Source of the DNA: Eublepharis macularius
Lineage: Eukaryota; Chordata; Lepidosauria; Squamata; Eublepharidae
DNA length: 64,000 bases
Reading direction: 5' to 3'
Assembly (NCBI RefSeq): GCF_028583425.1
Contig: NC_072796.1
Coordinates: forward strand, 123,911,464 to 123,975,463
Of this stretch, positions 52,572 through 63,178 are shown piece by piece. Under the pieces are notes generated by a model. It was given only the letters and a program-made list of their open reading frames with translations, ran no database searches and had not been told where the DNA came from. The position numbers and the translations under genes were made by a program. Numbering within the stretch: the first letter of the stretch is position 1; the number at the start of each line of letters is the position of its first letter.

Positions 52572-55500
52572 ATATGGAGTGTAAAGTATTATCTTGGAAT
52601 GTAAATGGACTTAACTCACCGAATAAGAGGAAAAATATTTTTCATTGGCTACTAAAACAAAAATGTGATATTCTTTGTTTGCAGGAGACCCATATTAGAA
52701 AACAGGATGTAAAATACTTAAAATCTGGAAAATTGGGCAAAGAATTTGTAGCGGCCTCCAACAAGAAAAAAAGAGGAGTGGTGTTGTACATAAAAGAGGA
52801 GCTGCAGCCAAAATTTGTTATGAGAGATGTGGAAGCTAGATTTGTAGCAGTGGAATGTAATTGGAATTTAAAGAGAGTGTTGGTAGTCGGACTTTATGCA
52901 CCTAACGGTGCAAAGGAAAGCTTCTTTGAGGATTTAAGGAAGCATTTAGACGATCTTGCATATGACCAGATAATTCTTGCTGGAGACTTCAATGGAGTGA
53001 CAGATTTGGAACTAGACAAAAAGACTACAACAGCACAAAAGAAAAGAGGACTATTGCCAAAGCTTTTTTTTGAGTTGATTCAACAAGAGACTCTCGAAGA
53101 TGTATGGAGGAGAGAATATCCTAAAACCAGACAGTTTACTTTTTATTCTGCAAGGCATCTTACACTATCAAGAATTGATATGATCTGGGCCTCAAAAGAC
53201 TTAGCGTTATGGACTAAGGAGGTAGAAATAATGCCGATGGTAGGCTCAGATCACAACCCAATTATGTGGAAATTTGGAAAAAGGAGAAAAAGGAAAGCCT
53301 GGAGAATAAATGAGGACTTGTTACAGGAAAGAGAGAATATGGAAATATTGAGAAGAGAGACAAAGTTTTTCATACAATACAACGTGAATAAAGAAGTACC
53401 AACCAATAAAGTTTGGGATGCGTATAAGGCGGTTGTAAGGGGCATACTAATGGACTTAAATGGTAGAGCAAGGAAAAAGAAAGAGGAGAAAAGACAAGAG
53501 ATTGAGGAGAAAATAAAAGCCAAAGAAGCACAGTTAAAAAAGAGACCAGGAAAAAAGAAAATATACCAGGAAATTAAAATTCTTCAAGAACAGTTAACAG
53601 CAATGAGTAATAAAGAATTGGAGTGGAACCTTAAAAGACTGAATCAAAAAGTGTTTGAGGGTGCTAATAAACCTGGGAAATATTTGGCATGGCAATTGAA
53701 GAAGAAAAGGGAAAAGAAAATAATAAATAAAATCTGTGAAGAAAATAAAACGTACTTGGAGCAGACTACCATTAGTAGAGCCTTTTATAAATTTTATGCT
53801 AAGCTGTATAATAAAAAAGAAGTAAACAAAGAATCAATAGCATCATATCTGGAGAAAACCAAACTTCCAGAGATCTCGGAAGCTTGGAGAAATAAGTTGA
53901 ACAGTGAAGTAACTGATGAGGAAATAAGTAAGGCAATACAATCCGCAAATCTAGGAAAGGCGCCAGGGCCAGATGGACTTACGGCTAAATTTTATAAGAC
54001 AATGGCCAATGAACTGGCACCATTCCTAAAAGAGGTGATGAATGGAGTTTTTAGGGATCAAAGGATTCCAGATACTTGGAGTGAAGCGAATATATCATTG
54101 ATCCCAAAAGAGGGCCAAGACCTGACCAACGTGAAAAATTACAGACCTATATCACTACTTAACAATGACTATAAAATTTTTGCGAAGATATTGGCGGAGA
54201 GATTGAAGGGGTGGCTCTCGGAAGTTATAGAGGAGGAACAAGCAGGCTTTTTGCCAGACAGGCAAATAAGAGACAATTTAAGGACAGTGATCAATGCTAT
54301 TGAATATTATGACAAGCGTTGTGACAAAGAGGTTGGTTTCTTCTTTGTAGACGCTGAAAAAGCGTTTGACAATTTAAACTGGGACTTTATGTTTGCCACT
54401 ATGGAAAAGCTACAACTGGGAGAAAGATTTGTCAAAGCAATTAAGGAAATTTATAGAGACCAGACTGCAGCAATTGTAGTGAATGATGAACTGACCAAGA
54501 AATTGACGATTAGTAAAGGAACAAGACAAGGTTGCCCGTTATCTCCATTGTTGTTCATTTTAGTATTGGAGATTCTGATGATACAAATACGACAAGATGA
54601 GGAAATACGAGGAATAAAAATAAAGGACTATTCATATAAGGTCAGAGCATTTGCAGATGACATAATGTTAATTGTAGAAGACCCACTGGAGAACATGCCA
54701 AAAATGATAGATAAGATCAAGGAGTTTGGAGACTTGGCAGGTTTCTTCATTAACAAAAAGAAGTCAAAGATATTATGCAAAAACATGACTAAGCAGAAAC
54801 AACAATTGTTAATGGAAACAACGGATTGTGAAGTAACCAGTAAGGTGAAATACTTGGGAGTTGAGCTGACTGCAAAAAATATAGATTTGTTCAAGAATAA
54901 TTATGAAAAATTATGGACTCAGATAGAGAGAGACTTGATCAAATGGAATAGATTGAACTTGTCATGGTTGGGCAGGATTGCAGCAGTTAAGATGAATGTG
55001 TTACCAAGAGTAATGTTTTTGCTACAGACAATACCAATCATCAGAGACTCTAAACAATTTGAAAAATGGCAGAGGAAAATATCAGATTTTGTGTGGGCAG
55101 GCAAGAAGCCTCGAGTGAAAGTAAAAGTTTTACAAGATGCAAAGGAAAGAGGCGGAATGCAACTGCCCAACCTGAGACTTTATCATGATGCAATCTGCCT
55201 AGTTTGGCTAAAAGAGTGGATGACATTAAAGAATAAGAAACTACTAGCCCTAGAGGGATATAAAAAATTTTTTGGATGGCACGCATACCTATGGCATGAC
55301 AAAGTGAAGGTCAACTCGATGTTCCTGCATCATTTTGTAAGGAGAAGTTTATATACAATCTGGAAGAAGTACAGAATTTATCTACAAGAAGGAACCCCTT
55401 TGTGGGTGGTTCCATATGAGGTGATAGACCCGAGAGCTGTTGACAATGAACAACAATGTTTAACGTACAAAGAAATAACTAAAATTGAAGTATCTAAACT

Positions 55501-56329
55501 TAGAATAAAGACGCAAGAGGAACTATCACCTAACTATGATTGGTTCCAGTATAGACAGATTAGAGATTTATACAATTCGGACTTTGCAAAAGGGGGCATA
55601 CGAACAGAGAACTCGGAACTAGAGCAGACCCTTCTTAAAGAAGACAAGAAAAGAATATCTAAGGTATACCAAGTACTGTTGAAATGGTATACTGAGGATG
55701 AGACAGTTAAAACACAGATGGTGAAATGGGCTATAAATTTCAATAAAGAAATAACAATGGAGGCATGGGAATACTTGTGGAAAACTACAATGAAGATAAC
55801 GACTTGTACTAATATTAAAGAGAACATTTACAAAATGATTTATCGTTGGTACATGACACCAAAGAAGATTGCGCTAGGGAATTCGAATACTTCTAATAAA
55901 TGCTGGAAATGTAAGAAACATGAGGGCTCCCTCTACCACATGTGGTGGTCGTGTGAGGTAGCTAGGCAGTACTGGGGGGAAATAATAAGAGAAATGAGTG
56001 AAATTTTACAGTTTCAAATAAATAAGAACCCAGAACTCCTGCTACTAAACTTGGGAATGGAGGGAATTCCAGCCCATCATAGGACGTTGATATTTTATAT
56101 GACAGCAGCAGCTAGACTTTTGTATGCGCAAAAATGGAAAGTACAAGAAGTGCCAACTATTGAAGATTGGATCTACAAATTGCTGTATATGGCTGAAATG
56201 GACAAGATGACAAGAAAACTGAGAGATCTGGACTCAGGGCAGTTTAACACGGACTGGGAGAAGCTGAAACAATATTTGGAGAAGAAATGGGAGGTGGGAG
56301 GAAAACTGTGGCAGTTTGAGAACTACTGA
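52568..56329 (+). CDS. L1 ORF2 protein (endonuclease and reverse transcriptase)
   Basis: 1253 codons without interruption. ORF2p nicks target DNA and copies L1 RNA onto it. APE-type endonuclease (1-235): SWNVNGLNSPNKR from 9, LQETHI 38-43, GLYAPNG 108-114, AGDFNGV 138-144, SRIDMIWAS 201-209 and the catalytic SDHNP 227-231. Reverse transcriptase: GKAPGPDG 463-470, NYRPISLLNNDYKIFAKILA 524-543, QAGFLPDRQIRDN 558-570, FFFVDAEKAFDNLNW 591-605, GTRQGCPLSPLLF 651-663 and the catalytic FADD 695-698. A C-terminal Cys/His motif lies at 1112-1129 (CWKC...H...C, C-X2-C-X8-H-X4-C). All catalytic residues I could check are present. The start overlaps the end of ORF1 by 4 nt, which favours termination-reinitiation. 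Confidence 0.95.
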   Translation: MNMECKVLSWNVNGLNSPNKRKNIFHWLLKQKCDILCLQETHIRKQDVKYLKSGKLGKEFVAASNKKKRGVVLYIKEELQPKFVMRDVEARFVAVECNWNLKRVLVVGLYAPNGAKESFFEDLRKHLDDLAYDQIILAGDFNGVTDLELDKKTTTAQKKRGLLPKLFFELIQQETLEDVWRREYPKTRQFTFYSARHLTLSRIDMIWASKDLALWTKEVEIMPMVGSDHNPIMWKFGKRRKRKAWRINEDLLQERENMEILRRETKFFIQYNVNKEVPTNKVWDAYKAVVRGILMDLNGRARKKKEEKRQEIEEKIKAKEAQLKKRPGKKKIYQEIKILQEQLTAMSNKELEWNLKRLNQKVFEGANKPGKYLAWQLKKKREKKIINKICEENKTYLEQTTISRAFYKFYAKLYNKKEVNKESIASYLEKTKLPEISEAWRNKLNSEVTDEEISKAIQSANLGKAPGPDGLTAKFYKTMANELAPFLKEVMNGVFRDQRIPDTWSEANISLIPKEGQDLTNVKNYRPISLLNNDYKIFAKILAERLKGWLSEVIEEEQAGFLPDRQIRDNLRTVINAIEYYDKRCDKEVGFFFVDAEKAFDNLNWDFMFATMEKLQLGERFVKAIKEIYRDQTAAIVVNDELTKKLTISKGTRQGCPLSPLLFILVLEILMIQIRQDEEIRGIKIKDYSYKVRAFADDIMLIVEDPLENMPKMIDKIKEFGDLAGFFINKKKSKILCKNMTKQKQQLLMETTDCEVTSKVKYLGVELTAKNIDLFKNNYEKLWTQIERDLIKWNRLNLSWLGRIAAVKMNVLPRVMFLLQTIPIIRDSKQFEKWQRKISDFVWAGKKPRVKVKVLQDAKERGGMQLPNLRLYHDAICLVWLKEWMTLKNKKLLALEGYKKFFGWHAYLWHDKVKVNSMFLHHFVRRSLYTIWKKYRIYLQEGTPLWVVPYEVIDPRAVDNEQQCLTYKEITKIEVSKLRIKTQEELSPNYDWFQYRQIRDLYNSDFAKGGIRTENSELEQTLLKEDKKRISKVYQVLLKWYTEDETVKTQMVKWAINFNKEITMEAWEYLWKTTMKITTCTNIKENIYKMIYRWYMTPKKIALGNSNTSNKCWKCKKHEGSLYHMWWSCEVARQYWGEIIREMSEILQFQINKNPELLLLNLGMEGIPAHHRTLIFYMTAAARLLYAQKWKVQEVPTIEDWIYKLLYMAEMDKMTRKLRDLDSGQFNTDWEKLKQYLEKKWEVGGKLWQFENY

Positions 56330-56859
56330 AGTATAATAAAAGTATAAAAGAGAGGGGTGACTTTACCGGGGGAGGAAGAGAAATGTGAATTTATAAGCAG
56401 TTAGATTAATAGATTGATATATATATAGACATGTATAGGTTAACTGATAGAACATTGATAGAGAATAATTAATGATAAGGTTTAAACATGAGGATTGAGT
56501 AACTAACAATATTTTCTTTCTTTGATAAGATTTATATGCACCAAACTGAATGTACAGAAGAGTTAAATTGACTGACTATGTGATGAGCTATATAGAATTA
56601 CCATAAAAAGATGAAATGAGTAATATATAGAGAACAAATCAAATTGTTTGATTTGTTTGATTTAAATGTGGGAAATTTTTATGGTTTATGATATATAGGT
56701 TCACGATATATAGAAATATTTAAAACTGGAAAATGGGATAAATTGTTTATCCAAAGACGTACAGTTTGGGTGTATAATAAGTAAAGGAGTTAAAGATGTA
56801 CTGCTTAATATAATGGAGAATGTATATCTGTTTTAGACAGAGGAATTTAATAGAAGTAA

Positions 56860-56924
56860 GGGAAAAGGGACAGAGGGGGGGAAAGCTGTTGGAAGTCAAC
56901 AAAAGGGGGGGAAAGGGAGGGGGT
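56860..56924 (+). repeat. G-rich tract in the L1 3' UTR (possible G-quadruplex)
   Basis: Several runs of three to seven G (gggaaaaggg, cagaggggggg, aaaaggggggg, aaagggaggggg). L1 3' UTRs of mammals carry G-quadruplex-forming tracts; the same layout is seen here. Confidence 0.65.
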
Positions 56925-57010
56925 TAGAAATGAAAAATTTGGGGAAAATTGAATGTAATGTAAAAATAATAATATTCTAACCCAATAAAAAACTTTTCAA
57001 AAAAAAAAAA

Positions 57011-59176
57011 TCCCAGACCATGATTTGTGGAGAGTCGCCATTGTCATTGAAGCTGAAATATTCATCTAACTCTTCATATTTTCTCTGAGAAAGATTGATT
57101 TAATAAAAGAAACTTTCAATTTTTTAAAAAAGTGTTACAGTTAGGGCAACGGAGATCCTTTCCCTTACTTCAGAGGGGTAGCTGCCTGACCCTTCTTGTC
57201 AGACTGTCTCCACACTCGGCTCTCAACTAAAAATCCTGTCAGCACCAACTGTCATTCTGAAGCTGATTCTGACTAGCCAAACCGAGAGATGGGGGAACAG
57301 ACTCTCAATCAAGCGCTCATTCCAGGCAGTTATTAACTCCTTCCCTTCCACCTCTGAGGACTGCACTATGGAAACCTTTCTTTAAATTGCATTCCGTCAC
57401 ACCATTCTTCACACTGTGAAATGTACCAATCCTGTCTAACTGCCAAGAGTACTTTACAGTAGCTGCTGGTACAGCAGAATGCATCTCACCTGTCCTAAGT
57501 GTATTTCGTGCATCTGTGGTCTAGCCAAAAAAAATTACATGTGAAAAAAATGGGTTAAATGGTTGCTGTTGAAAGTTTCAGATAGCTGAACAAAATAGAA
57601 TTAGCACTACATGTTCTAACAGTTTTACCTGGATGGTGTTCCTTGGTGCATAATTTAAAATTGTTCATTGCAGTGTTTAATTTATTTATTTAAAATATTT
57701 ATATTTTGCCTTTCCGTAGTGTATCTATGCTGGTCCCTTTCTGGTCCCTTTCACTGTGAGGAACAATTCATGTCTATAGAGCTTCCTGTTCATAAATTTT
57801 TGCACAAGTCCAGCCTTTTCAATCCATTCCAGTCTCTGGACACCTCAAGATTTGGACACATTGGGTTGGATTCTGATGGTCCCTTCTATTAGTGGAGGAA
57901 CTTTCCTTTTTCTTTTATTCTTAAGGTCTTAATGACCTTAGACGGTCACTGATTCATAAATCTTGAGCAGCAGAAAATACGTATTCCATATCTTTTTTGG
58001 ATGTGAGGGCTAAAAGGACTGAAACATGTTTTGCAATTGCTAAGGTAAGTCTAGATTCCATATTGATAAGCAAAAGAGCCAGGGTTTCTGGACTATCAAA
58101 GGGACGGATGGTTAATGAAAGGCTTAATATAATAATCCCTTACATTTTCGAAGAACCTATGTTCAAGCAGGGCTTGACAGGATTATCAGTCCTATTCAGG
58201 CCACAAGGGCAAATTCTGTTGGAGTAGGGCCTGTTAAAAAAATCTCCCCTGTAAAACCATTTTAGGTATAATATTCAATCTTGCAAACAAGAAAGCTCTG
58301 CAGTATTGTGGGATGGTACTTATGCAGTATTGCGGGATGGTGGAGGAACTTACATCTGACAGAAGAAGGCTTCCCTGATGCAGGAGTCTTCAACTGAGTA
58401 AAGCACACCTGCTAGTATTCAGCAGGATCTTGCCCACCAGATAGGATTTTGCTTGACAGTGAGGAATATTTTAAAGACACGACAAACACATATTACAGCT
58501 GCTGTTCTATGTAGTGTGGCTAGCAAAGCTTCTTTAAAGCCCTGATTGACTTGGGGAATCAAAAATGGTTCCAGGTGATTGTCGCAATCATTCCTATTCC
58601 CTTCCCATAGAATCCATTTGGCCCCTTGGCTTACAGGGAAACTCAGGGGCAGTGTAGGAAGATGATTGGACCAGAGCACAAGTGGGCAAATCAGAGTGAG
58701 CACAGCCAAATGCAAGTGTGTGTGTACACGATGTGATTTACAGGAGGAGCCTGCTGAGGGAAGTGTGTCTACTCTGAGATGGCAGCCAAGCATTCATTTT
58801 CCCTGCCACCATTGCTTCCGTAATTGAAGAACTTTTATATCAAGGTTCTGTTGAAGTAGACTCAGAAAATGTAGGGGATTGCTGTGACTTCTTTCTCCAG
58901 GCAGAATCATTTGTACTGCTGTGGCCTAGATTTGGCTCGTCAGGTCATCCTCAGAATGGGGTCTGAGTCCAGTCTGGCTGTAAGAGCTTGGATAAGTTTT
59001 CAGAGATGAGGCAAGTTACTTGGGAGTTTGATGCTTACAACATCTATATTTGACCTCTGCGTGTCTTGGTTTATAGTGCTCTGCTAAGCTCTAGAAAATG
59101 TGAATGCTTCTTTAAAGCGGGAGAGGCAGGACCAGGAGCCTTGAAAGAAACAGAAAGGAACCCCCGTCTTGGTGGT
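57011..59176. other. Presumed COL14A1 intron after the L1; continuation of the orphan unit, then unassigned
   Basis: 57011-57130 continues the sequence broken by the L1 (tggagagtcgccattgtcat, AATAAA at 57102, then an A/T-rich stretch). About 57680-57720 (taatttatttatttaaaata, tttatattttgcctttccgt) is a short SINE or LINE tail. The rest, 57.7-59.2 kb, is unassigned. Confidence 0.4.
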
Positions 59177-59320
59177 GAGAGCCAGTGTGGTGTAGCAGTT
59201 AGGGTGTTAGGCTAAGATCTGGGTGACATGGTTTCAGATCCCCACAGTTCCGTGCAAACTCACTGGGTGCCCTTGGACTAGTCACACGTTCTTAGCCCAA
59301 CTTACTGTGATGGGCTGCCC
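59177..59320 (+). mobile_element. tRNA-derived SINE, 3'-truncated
   Basis: gagagccagtgtggtgtagc and agttagggtgttaggctaag (A-box), then tggtttcagatccccacagt (B-box region), actgggtgcccttggactag and tcacacgttcttagccc. Confidence 0.7.
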
Positions 59321-59783
59321 TTTTAAAAAGCTTAGACATGCTGTACAAACAGCTGAAGGACTATTTGAAGGACTTCTCAGAAACAGAGAGCCTTGAGTGA
59401 CAGGCCACTCCAAGGAATCTGATGGGGTAGCATGAGCTGAACAGAGAAAGACTTCTGAACTGGATGCTGGGGAGAAGGGAGTCTGATTTCAGCCCTGGCT
59501 GAGAAGCGCCGAGTACTGGCAGTTTGGGAACTCAGCCCTGAAGGAGAGCAGTTTAACACAGAAAGGAAAACTGGGAGAAAGCTGCCAAGGAAGTTTGGGA
59601 AGTAGGCACAGACTCCCATTCGGACCAAAGAAAGGGAATAGATCTTCTAGTGAGAGGAGAATTTCTCCACCCAGTCAAATTGGGAGTTAGCTCTGAAGAG
59701 TGAAGAGATCCCTGGTCTGGTATGATTAGAAACTGCCTTTGGAGATCATAAGAATCAGTTAAATACTCAAGATGGGTACTGGT

Positions 59784-60549
59784 CAATGTTCCCTCTAAGC
59801 TTTGCAGTGTTGTGAGCTAAAAATCTACTTTGTGAGCCGAAACAACAACTTTCATTAAAGTTTTGAGTGCACCTCCTTTTTTAAAAAAAATTGCAATCGA
59901 ATCATTTTTATTACAATTAAAACAATTTAACAATAAAAGCCATTAGGTGAAAGGGCCACAAAAATCAGAGTATACTTCTGTATAAAAATGGATATGTCCA
60001 TCCTGATTACAAAGGGATAGTTGTATTAGTCTCTTGCTGCAAAATAAAGCAGACACGCAATGGCACCTTAAAGACTAGCACGTTTATTTCAAGATGAGCT
60101 TTTGTGAGTCAATGCTTACTTCTCCAGCCTCCTTCTGCACCAAGGCCAAGTTAAATGATGCCTTCACCATGGTGGCGGCTGAGGCGCTACCTCCTCTCCT
60201 CCGCTCTCTGGGGCTGAGGGGATCCTAGCGATTTCAGGCTGCATGGGGTCAGGCCAGACCCGATCACTCAGCTCTGCTCTGTTCCCCAGCTAGAGAGCCA
60301 GCAGTGGCTGGAGGTGCTCTCTGGCACCACCCTGGGGGCAAAACAAGCCACAGCCAGGAAGGGAGCAGAGAAGTGGGATGAGGCTCGATCCCTGCTCCTT
60401 CCCTATAGGGCCCACATGCAGATGCTGGCTGAGTGGGAGGGCGGGGCCGCCTGAGGGTTAGTATCTGTGAGCTACATCTGAGAAGCTGTGAGCGGAGGAG
60501 TCAGAATCTGTGAGCGATTGCTCACATGCTCACATTAGCGGGAACACTG
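59784..60549. mobile_element. hAT nonautonomous transposon (CAGTGTTCCC ends) with nested insert
   Basis: The left end CAATGTTCCCTCTAAGCTTT and the right end AGCGGGAACACTG are inverse (CAGTGTTCCCGCT). The flanking 8-bp duplication GTACTGGT is perfect (59776-59783 and 60550-60557). It contains gtgagctaaaaatctacttt and gtgagctacatctgagaagc as sub-terminal repeats. About 60003-60130 is a separate nested insertion. It has no transposase frame. Confidence 0.82.
60003..60130 (-). mobile_element. Degraded Penelope-type terminal repeat nested in the hAT element
   Basis: On the + strand: tacaaagggatagttgtatt, agtctcttgctgcaaaataa, gcagacacgcaatggcacct, taaagactagcacgtttatt, tgagcttttgtgagtcaatg, cttacttctccag. 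This is the reversed terminal repeat. The core pair is lost or altered. Confidence 0.55.
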
Positions 60550-60557
60550 GTACTGGT

Positions 60558-61491
60558 GTTTCAAGAGAAGGGCTTTGGGTACTGGAAAGAGAGTACCAGT
60601 CTTCTTAAAACCAAAAGAGTAAGATAATACTAAAAGAAAGTGTACTACAGTGATTGGGAAAACACTGGAACAAAAGCCTCCCAACATAAAGATTTAAGTA
60701 ACTGTGAAGAGCTTAAAAAATTCTCATTGGTCTGAAACATAAGAACTAAAGTCTGTACTAATTTTACCTCAGGGTTATCTATACTGAGTTACCTCAGAAA
60801 TTTTCAATGCCTGATTTCTCCTGACCTTTCCGCTCAATATTAAATAAAATATTTTGTTATTAGTGAATTTCAAAATTCCATGAGTGCCATTTAAGTTGGT
60901 TAAAACAAAGGGAATAGAAAGGGGGAATTTCATACCTACCTAAATGGAGATCGTGCACTGCCCCAAATTGAGGAAAGGCAAGATGAAAATGTGATAGAGG
61001 TTTTGATGTATTATAATTAAAATATATTCACTGCTTTTGTTTTTTTCTAAAGTACGTGGCATTTTATTTGAGAAGTAACTAACAAATACCTTAAAACAAC
61101 AAACAAAGAGACTGGTATAACTTTTAAGAGTTGCACCAGAGAAAGAGTTCCATGGTGTAGTTCAAACTGTAAAACTTGAGGGGGTTCTTGTGCCTTTAAA
61201 AGTTCCAGAGAAACAAAGGCTGAATTTTTGCCTATGGCACAGCTGCTAAAATTCACAGATCTCCCCCCTCCCCAGTCAGAAAAAAAAAAGCATTTTTCAT
61301 CTAGGATGCCAAAATTTCTTGAGTGCTGCTTGTTGCTCCCTGAGGGAACAAGTTTCACTCCTGTAAGGAATCAATTCCTAGAGTCACTACCAACTATAAA
61401 GTATTTGGTAGTCAAGATAGAATATAAAATCCTGAAAGCCCTTACTATCAGACAGTTAATGCTTACTATTCATTTCTCCGTTTCCTACTAA
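60558..61491. other. Presumed COL14A1 intron, nothing recognised
   Basis: AT-rich sequence with no exon or repeat I could name. Confidence 0.4.
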
Positions 61492-61680
61492 TGCAGTGCA
61501 TACTAGTAGTTAGAAAGTCAGACAAAGATCTGGGAAACCCAAGTTCAAATCCCCACTCAACTATGAGGCTCACTGAGTAATTTGGGGCAATTTGCTATCA
61601 ACCTGACTTACCTCACAGATGCGTGAGGAGAACCATGTATGGAGGCTACTTGGAGGAAAGGTTGGATAAATATATTTGAC
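61492..61680 (+). mobile_element. tRNA-derived SINE, diverged
   Basis: atgcagtgcatactagtagt, gggaaacccaagttcaaatc (B-box), cccactcaactatgaggctc, cctgacttacctcacagatg, ttggataaatatatttgacg. Confidence 0.55.
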
Positions 61681-62434
61681 GTTGTTTTATTGACTCTTAC
61701 AGCTATCACTATGTCAGTTTTAAAGGAAGCAACTACAGGACTTGGGTTCAAAATACATGAATTCATTCAAAATAGAGTTTTGAAAATGTGTAATTTTTAT
61801 GACTCAAATGTCAGGTAACACAGATATAGCATAAACATTTTAGGTCAGCCATACTATTTGTCCTGGAGACAATATATGTGGGTTCTAAATTAGCTTCAAA
61901 ATATCGTTAGTGAAAGCTTCACAAGTAACCCATTCAAATGACAGCAGGAAAACTATTAGCTGAAATAGTAATTTGCCAACATTTTGTCTTGACCGTATGT
62001 GTTTGGCTTCTGTATTTCTGGACCCTCTGCTATTTTCCCCCATATTCATAATGCCTGAAAACTGAACGACTGTGAATGACCTCTATATCCATAGGCCTGG
62101 TTCAGAGGTTTTATATACCACAACAGGTTTATATTAGAGTTACCAACTATGGGGCGGGGGGGGAGGGGGAGAATGCCCAGCTTCTACATCTTTAACAGCA
62201 TGTTTGGAAGTCAGCTTCTATGTTTCGAAATCAGCTTCTATGTCTTTAACAGCATGTTTGGAAATCATCACATGCTTACTTCACAACATTAGGGTAAGCA
62301 TTATCACCAGCTAATATATGCATGTTCTTCACGCAGAGGCCCATACATGCAGCCGCATGATTCTTCTTCCTCAAAAAAGGAAAGGAAAGGAGGTCACACA
62401 AATGAACTAGATGAACCATTGGTCTGATTCAGAT
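61681..62434. other. Presumed COL14A1 intron; local duplication only
   Basis: The segment agcttctatgtctttaacagcatgtttggaa occurs twice at about 62179-62210 and 62231-62262 in slightly different form. Nothing else was recognised. Confidence 0.45.
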
Positions 62435-62627
62435 GGGGTGGCCAGGTCCCCCTGCCCTCCTGGTGGGACGGCGGACCTGGCACTCACCTTTCTTGTTAAC
62501 TTTTCACGCATGCTTGATGTCACTGTGCCGCTCCGGGAGTGCAGCCAGAAGGCCTGTTCCCCTGCCTCCCCCTCCTGCTGGCCAAGTGAGTGGGGGGGGG
62601 GGCGAGAGAGTGGGAGTGGAGGATCTG
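62435..62627. mobile_element. MITE-like repeat of the GCCAGGTCCC family
   Basis: Start ggggtggccaggtccccctg, then ggacctggcactcacctttc, tgatgtcactgtgccgctcc, cctccccctcctgctggcca. A G run lies at 62594-62603. Related to 29998-30271 and 46586-46925. Confidence 0.5.
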
Positions 62628-62885
62628 AGAGCCAGTTTGGTGAATGGTTAAGAGTGACAGAACTGTAATCTGGAGAAACAGCTTTGATTCCCCACTCCTC
62701 CACTTGAAGCCAGCTGGGTGACCTTGAGTCAGTCACAGCTCTCTCCGAGCTCTCTCAGCCCCACCCACCTCACAGGACGATTGTTGTGGGGATAATAATA
62801 ACATACTTTGTAAACCACTCTGAGTGGATGTTAAGTTGCCCTGAAGGGTGGTATATAAATCAAATGTTATTATTATTGTTTTTCT
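62628..62885 (+). mobile_element. tRNA-derived SINE
   Basis: gagagccagtttggtgaatg and gttaagagtgacagaactgt (A-box), agctttgattccccactcct (B-box), gggtgaccttgagtcagtca; tail actttgtaaaccactctgag, tggatgttaagttgccctga, tggtatataaatcaaatgtt, attattattgtt. It ends 170 bp before the COL14A1 exon. Confidence 0.78.
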
Positions 62886-63051
62886 CTCTTTCCAAACATG
62901 TGTTTGACCCATGTATAACAAAGTAGCCACAGCAAATGCCTTAAAACAGACATCTTGTATTTGCAACTGAATGTAGCCAAGATGATGTTTTTCAAATCTT
63001 GCTACTCCCCATTGAAATGGTGTCCCCCACTGATAAAATTTGTATTTACAG

Positions 63052-63178
63052 ATCTCTTGATACTACGCGTTTCCAGCTGCAAGGATGAAGATCCATCACC
63101 CATTCAAGACACTGAGCTGGTTCTCCTTTGTCTCCATAGCAGCCACAGTTCAATTAATTAACCAGGTCCAGGCCCAAG
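63052..63178 (+). CDS. COL14A1: COL14A1, first coding exon (signal peptide); coding from 63085
   Basis: Collagen XIV (undulin) is a secreted FACIT collagen that coats collagen fibrils through its fibronectin type III, von Willebrand A and triple-helix domains. This exon has a short 5' UTR and ATG at 63085 (context aaggATGa), then 31 codons, MKIHHPFKTLSWFSFVSIAA and TVQLINQVQAQ. The ORF opens with MKI and has a hydrophobic core and a likely cleavage near QAQ, then one base of the next codon before donor G|GTAATT. In the mammalian protein the exon break falls at the same place, before VAPPTRL, and the split G|TG codon fits Val. The acceptor is probably ttgtatttacag (63051); tttccag at 63076 is an alternative. 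DEPTOR-COL14A1 synteny supports the call. No further exon lies in the window. Confidence 0.85.

Larger units (their letters stand above)
50865..57010 (+). mobile_element. Full-length L1 retrotransposon
   Basis: The 6.1-kb element has a 0.9-kb GC-rich 5' UTR (50865-51776), ORF1, ORF2, a 0.7-kb 3' UTR with a G-rich tract, AATAAA at 56984 and a terminal A tail. A perfect 17-bp target duplication, tcccagaccatgatttg, is at 50848-50864 and 57011-57027. Both ORFs are uninterrupted. It lies in the same orientation as COL14A1, in its presumed first intron. These points indicate a recent, potentially active insertion. Confidence 0.93.

Noticed and set aside
49782-57130. A retroviral provirus containing the orphan frame as envelope remnant
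   Set aside because: No LTR pair, primer-binding site, gag or pol sequence was found around it; kept only as an alternative for the orphan frame.
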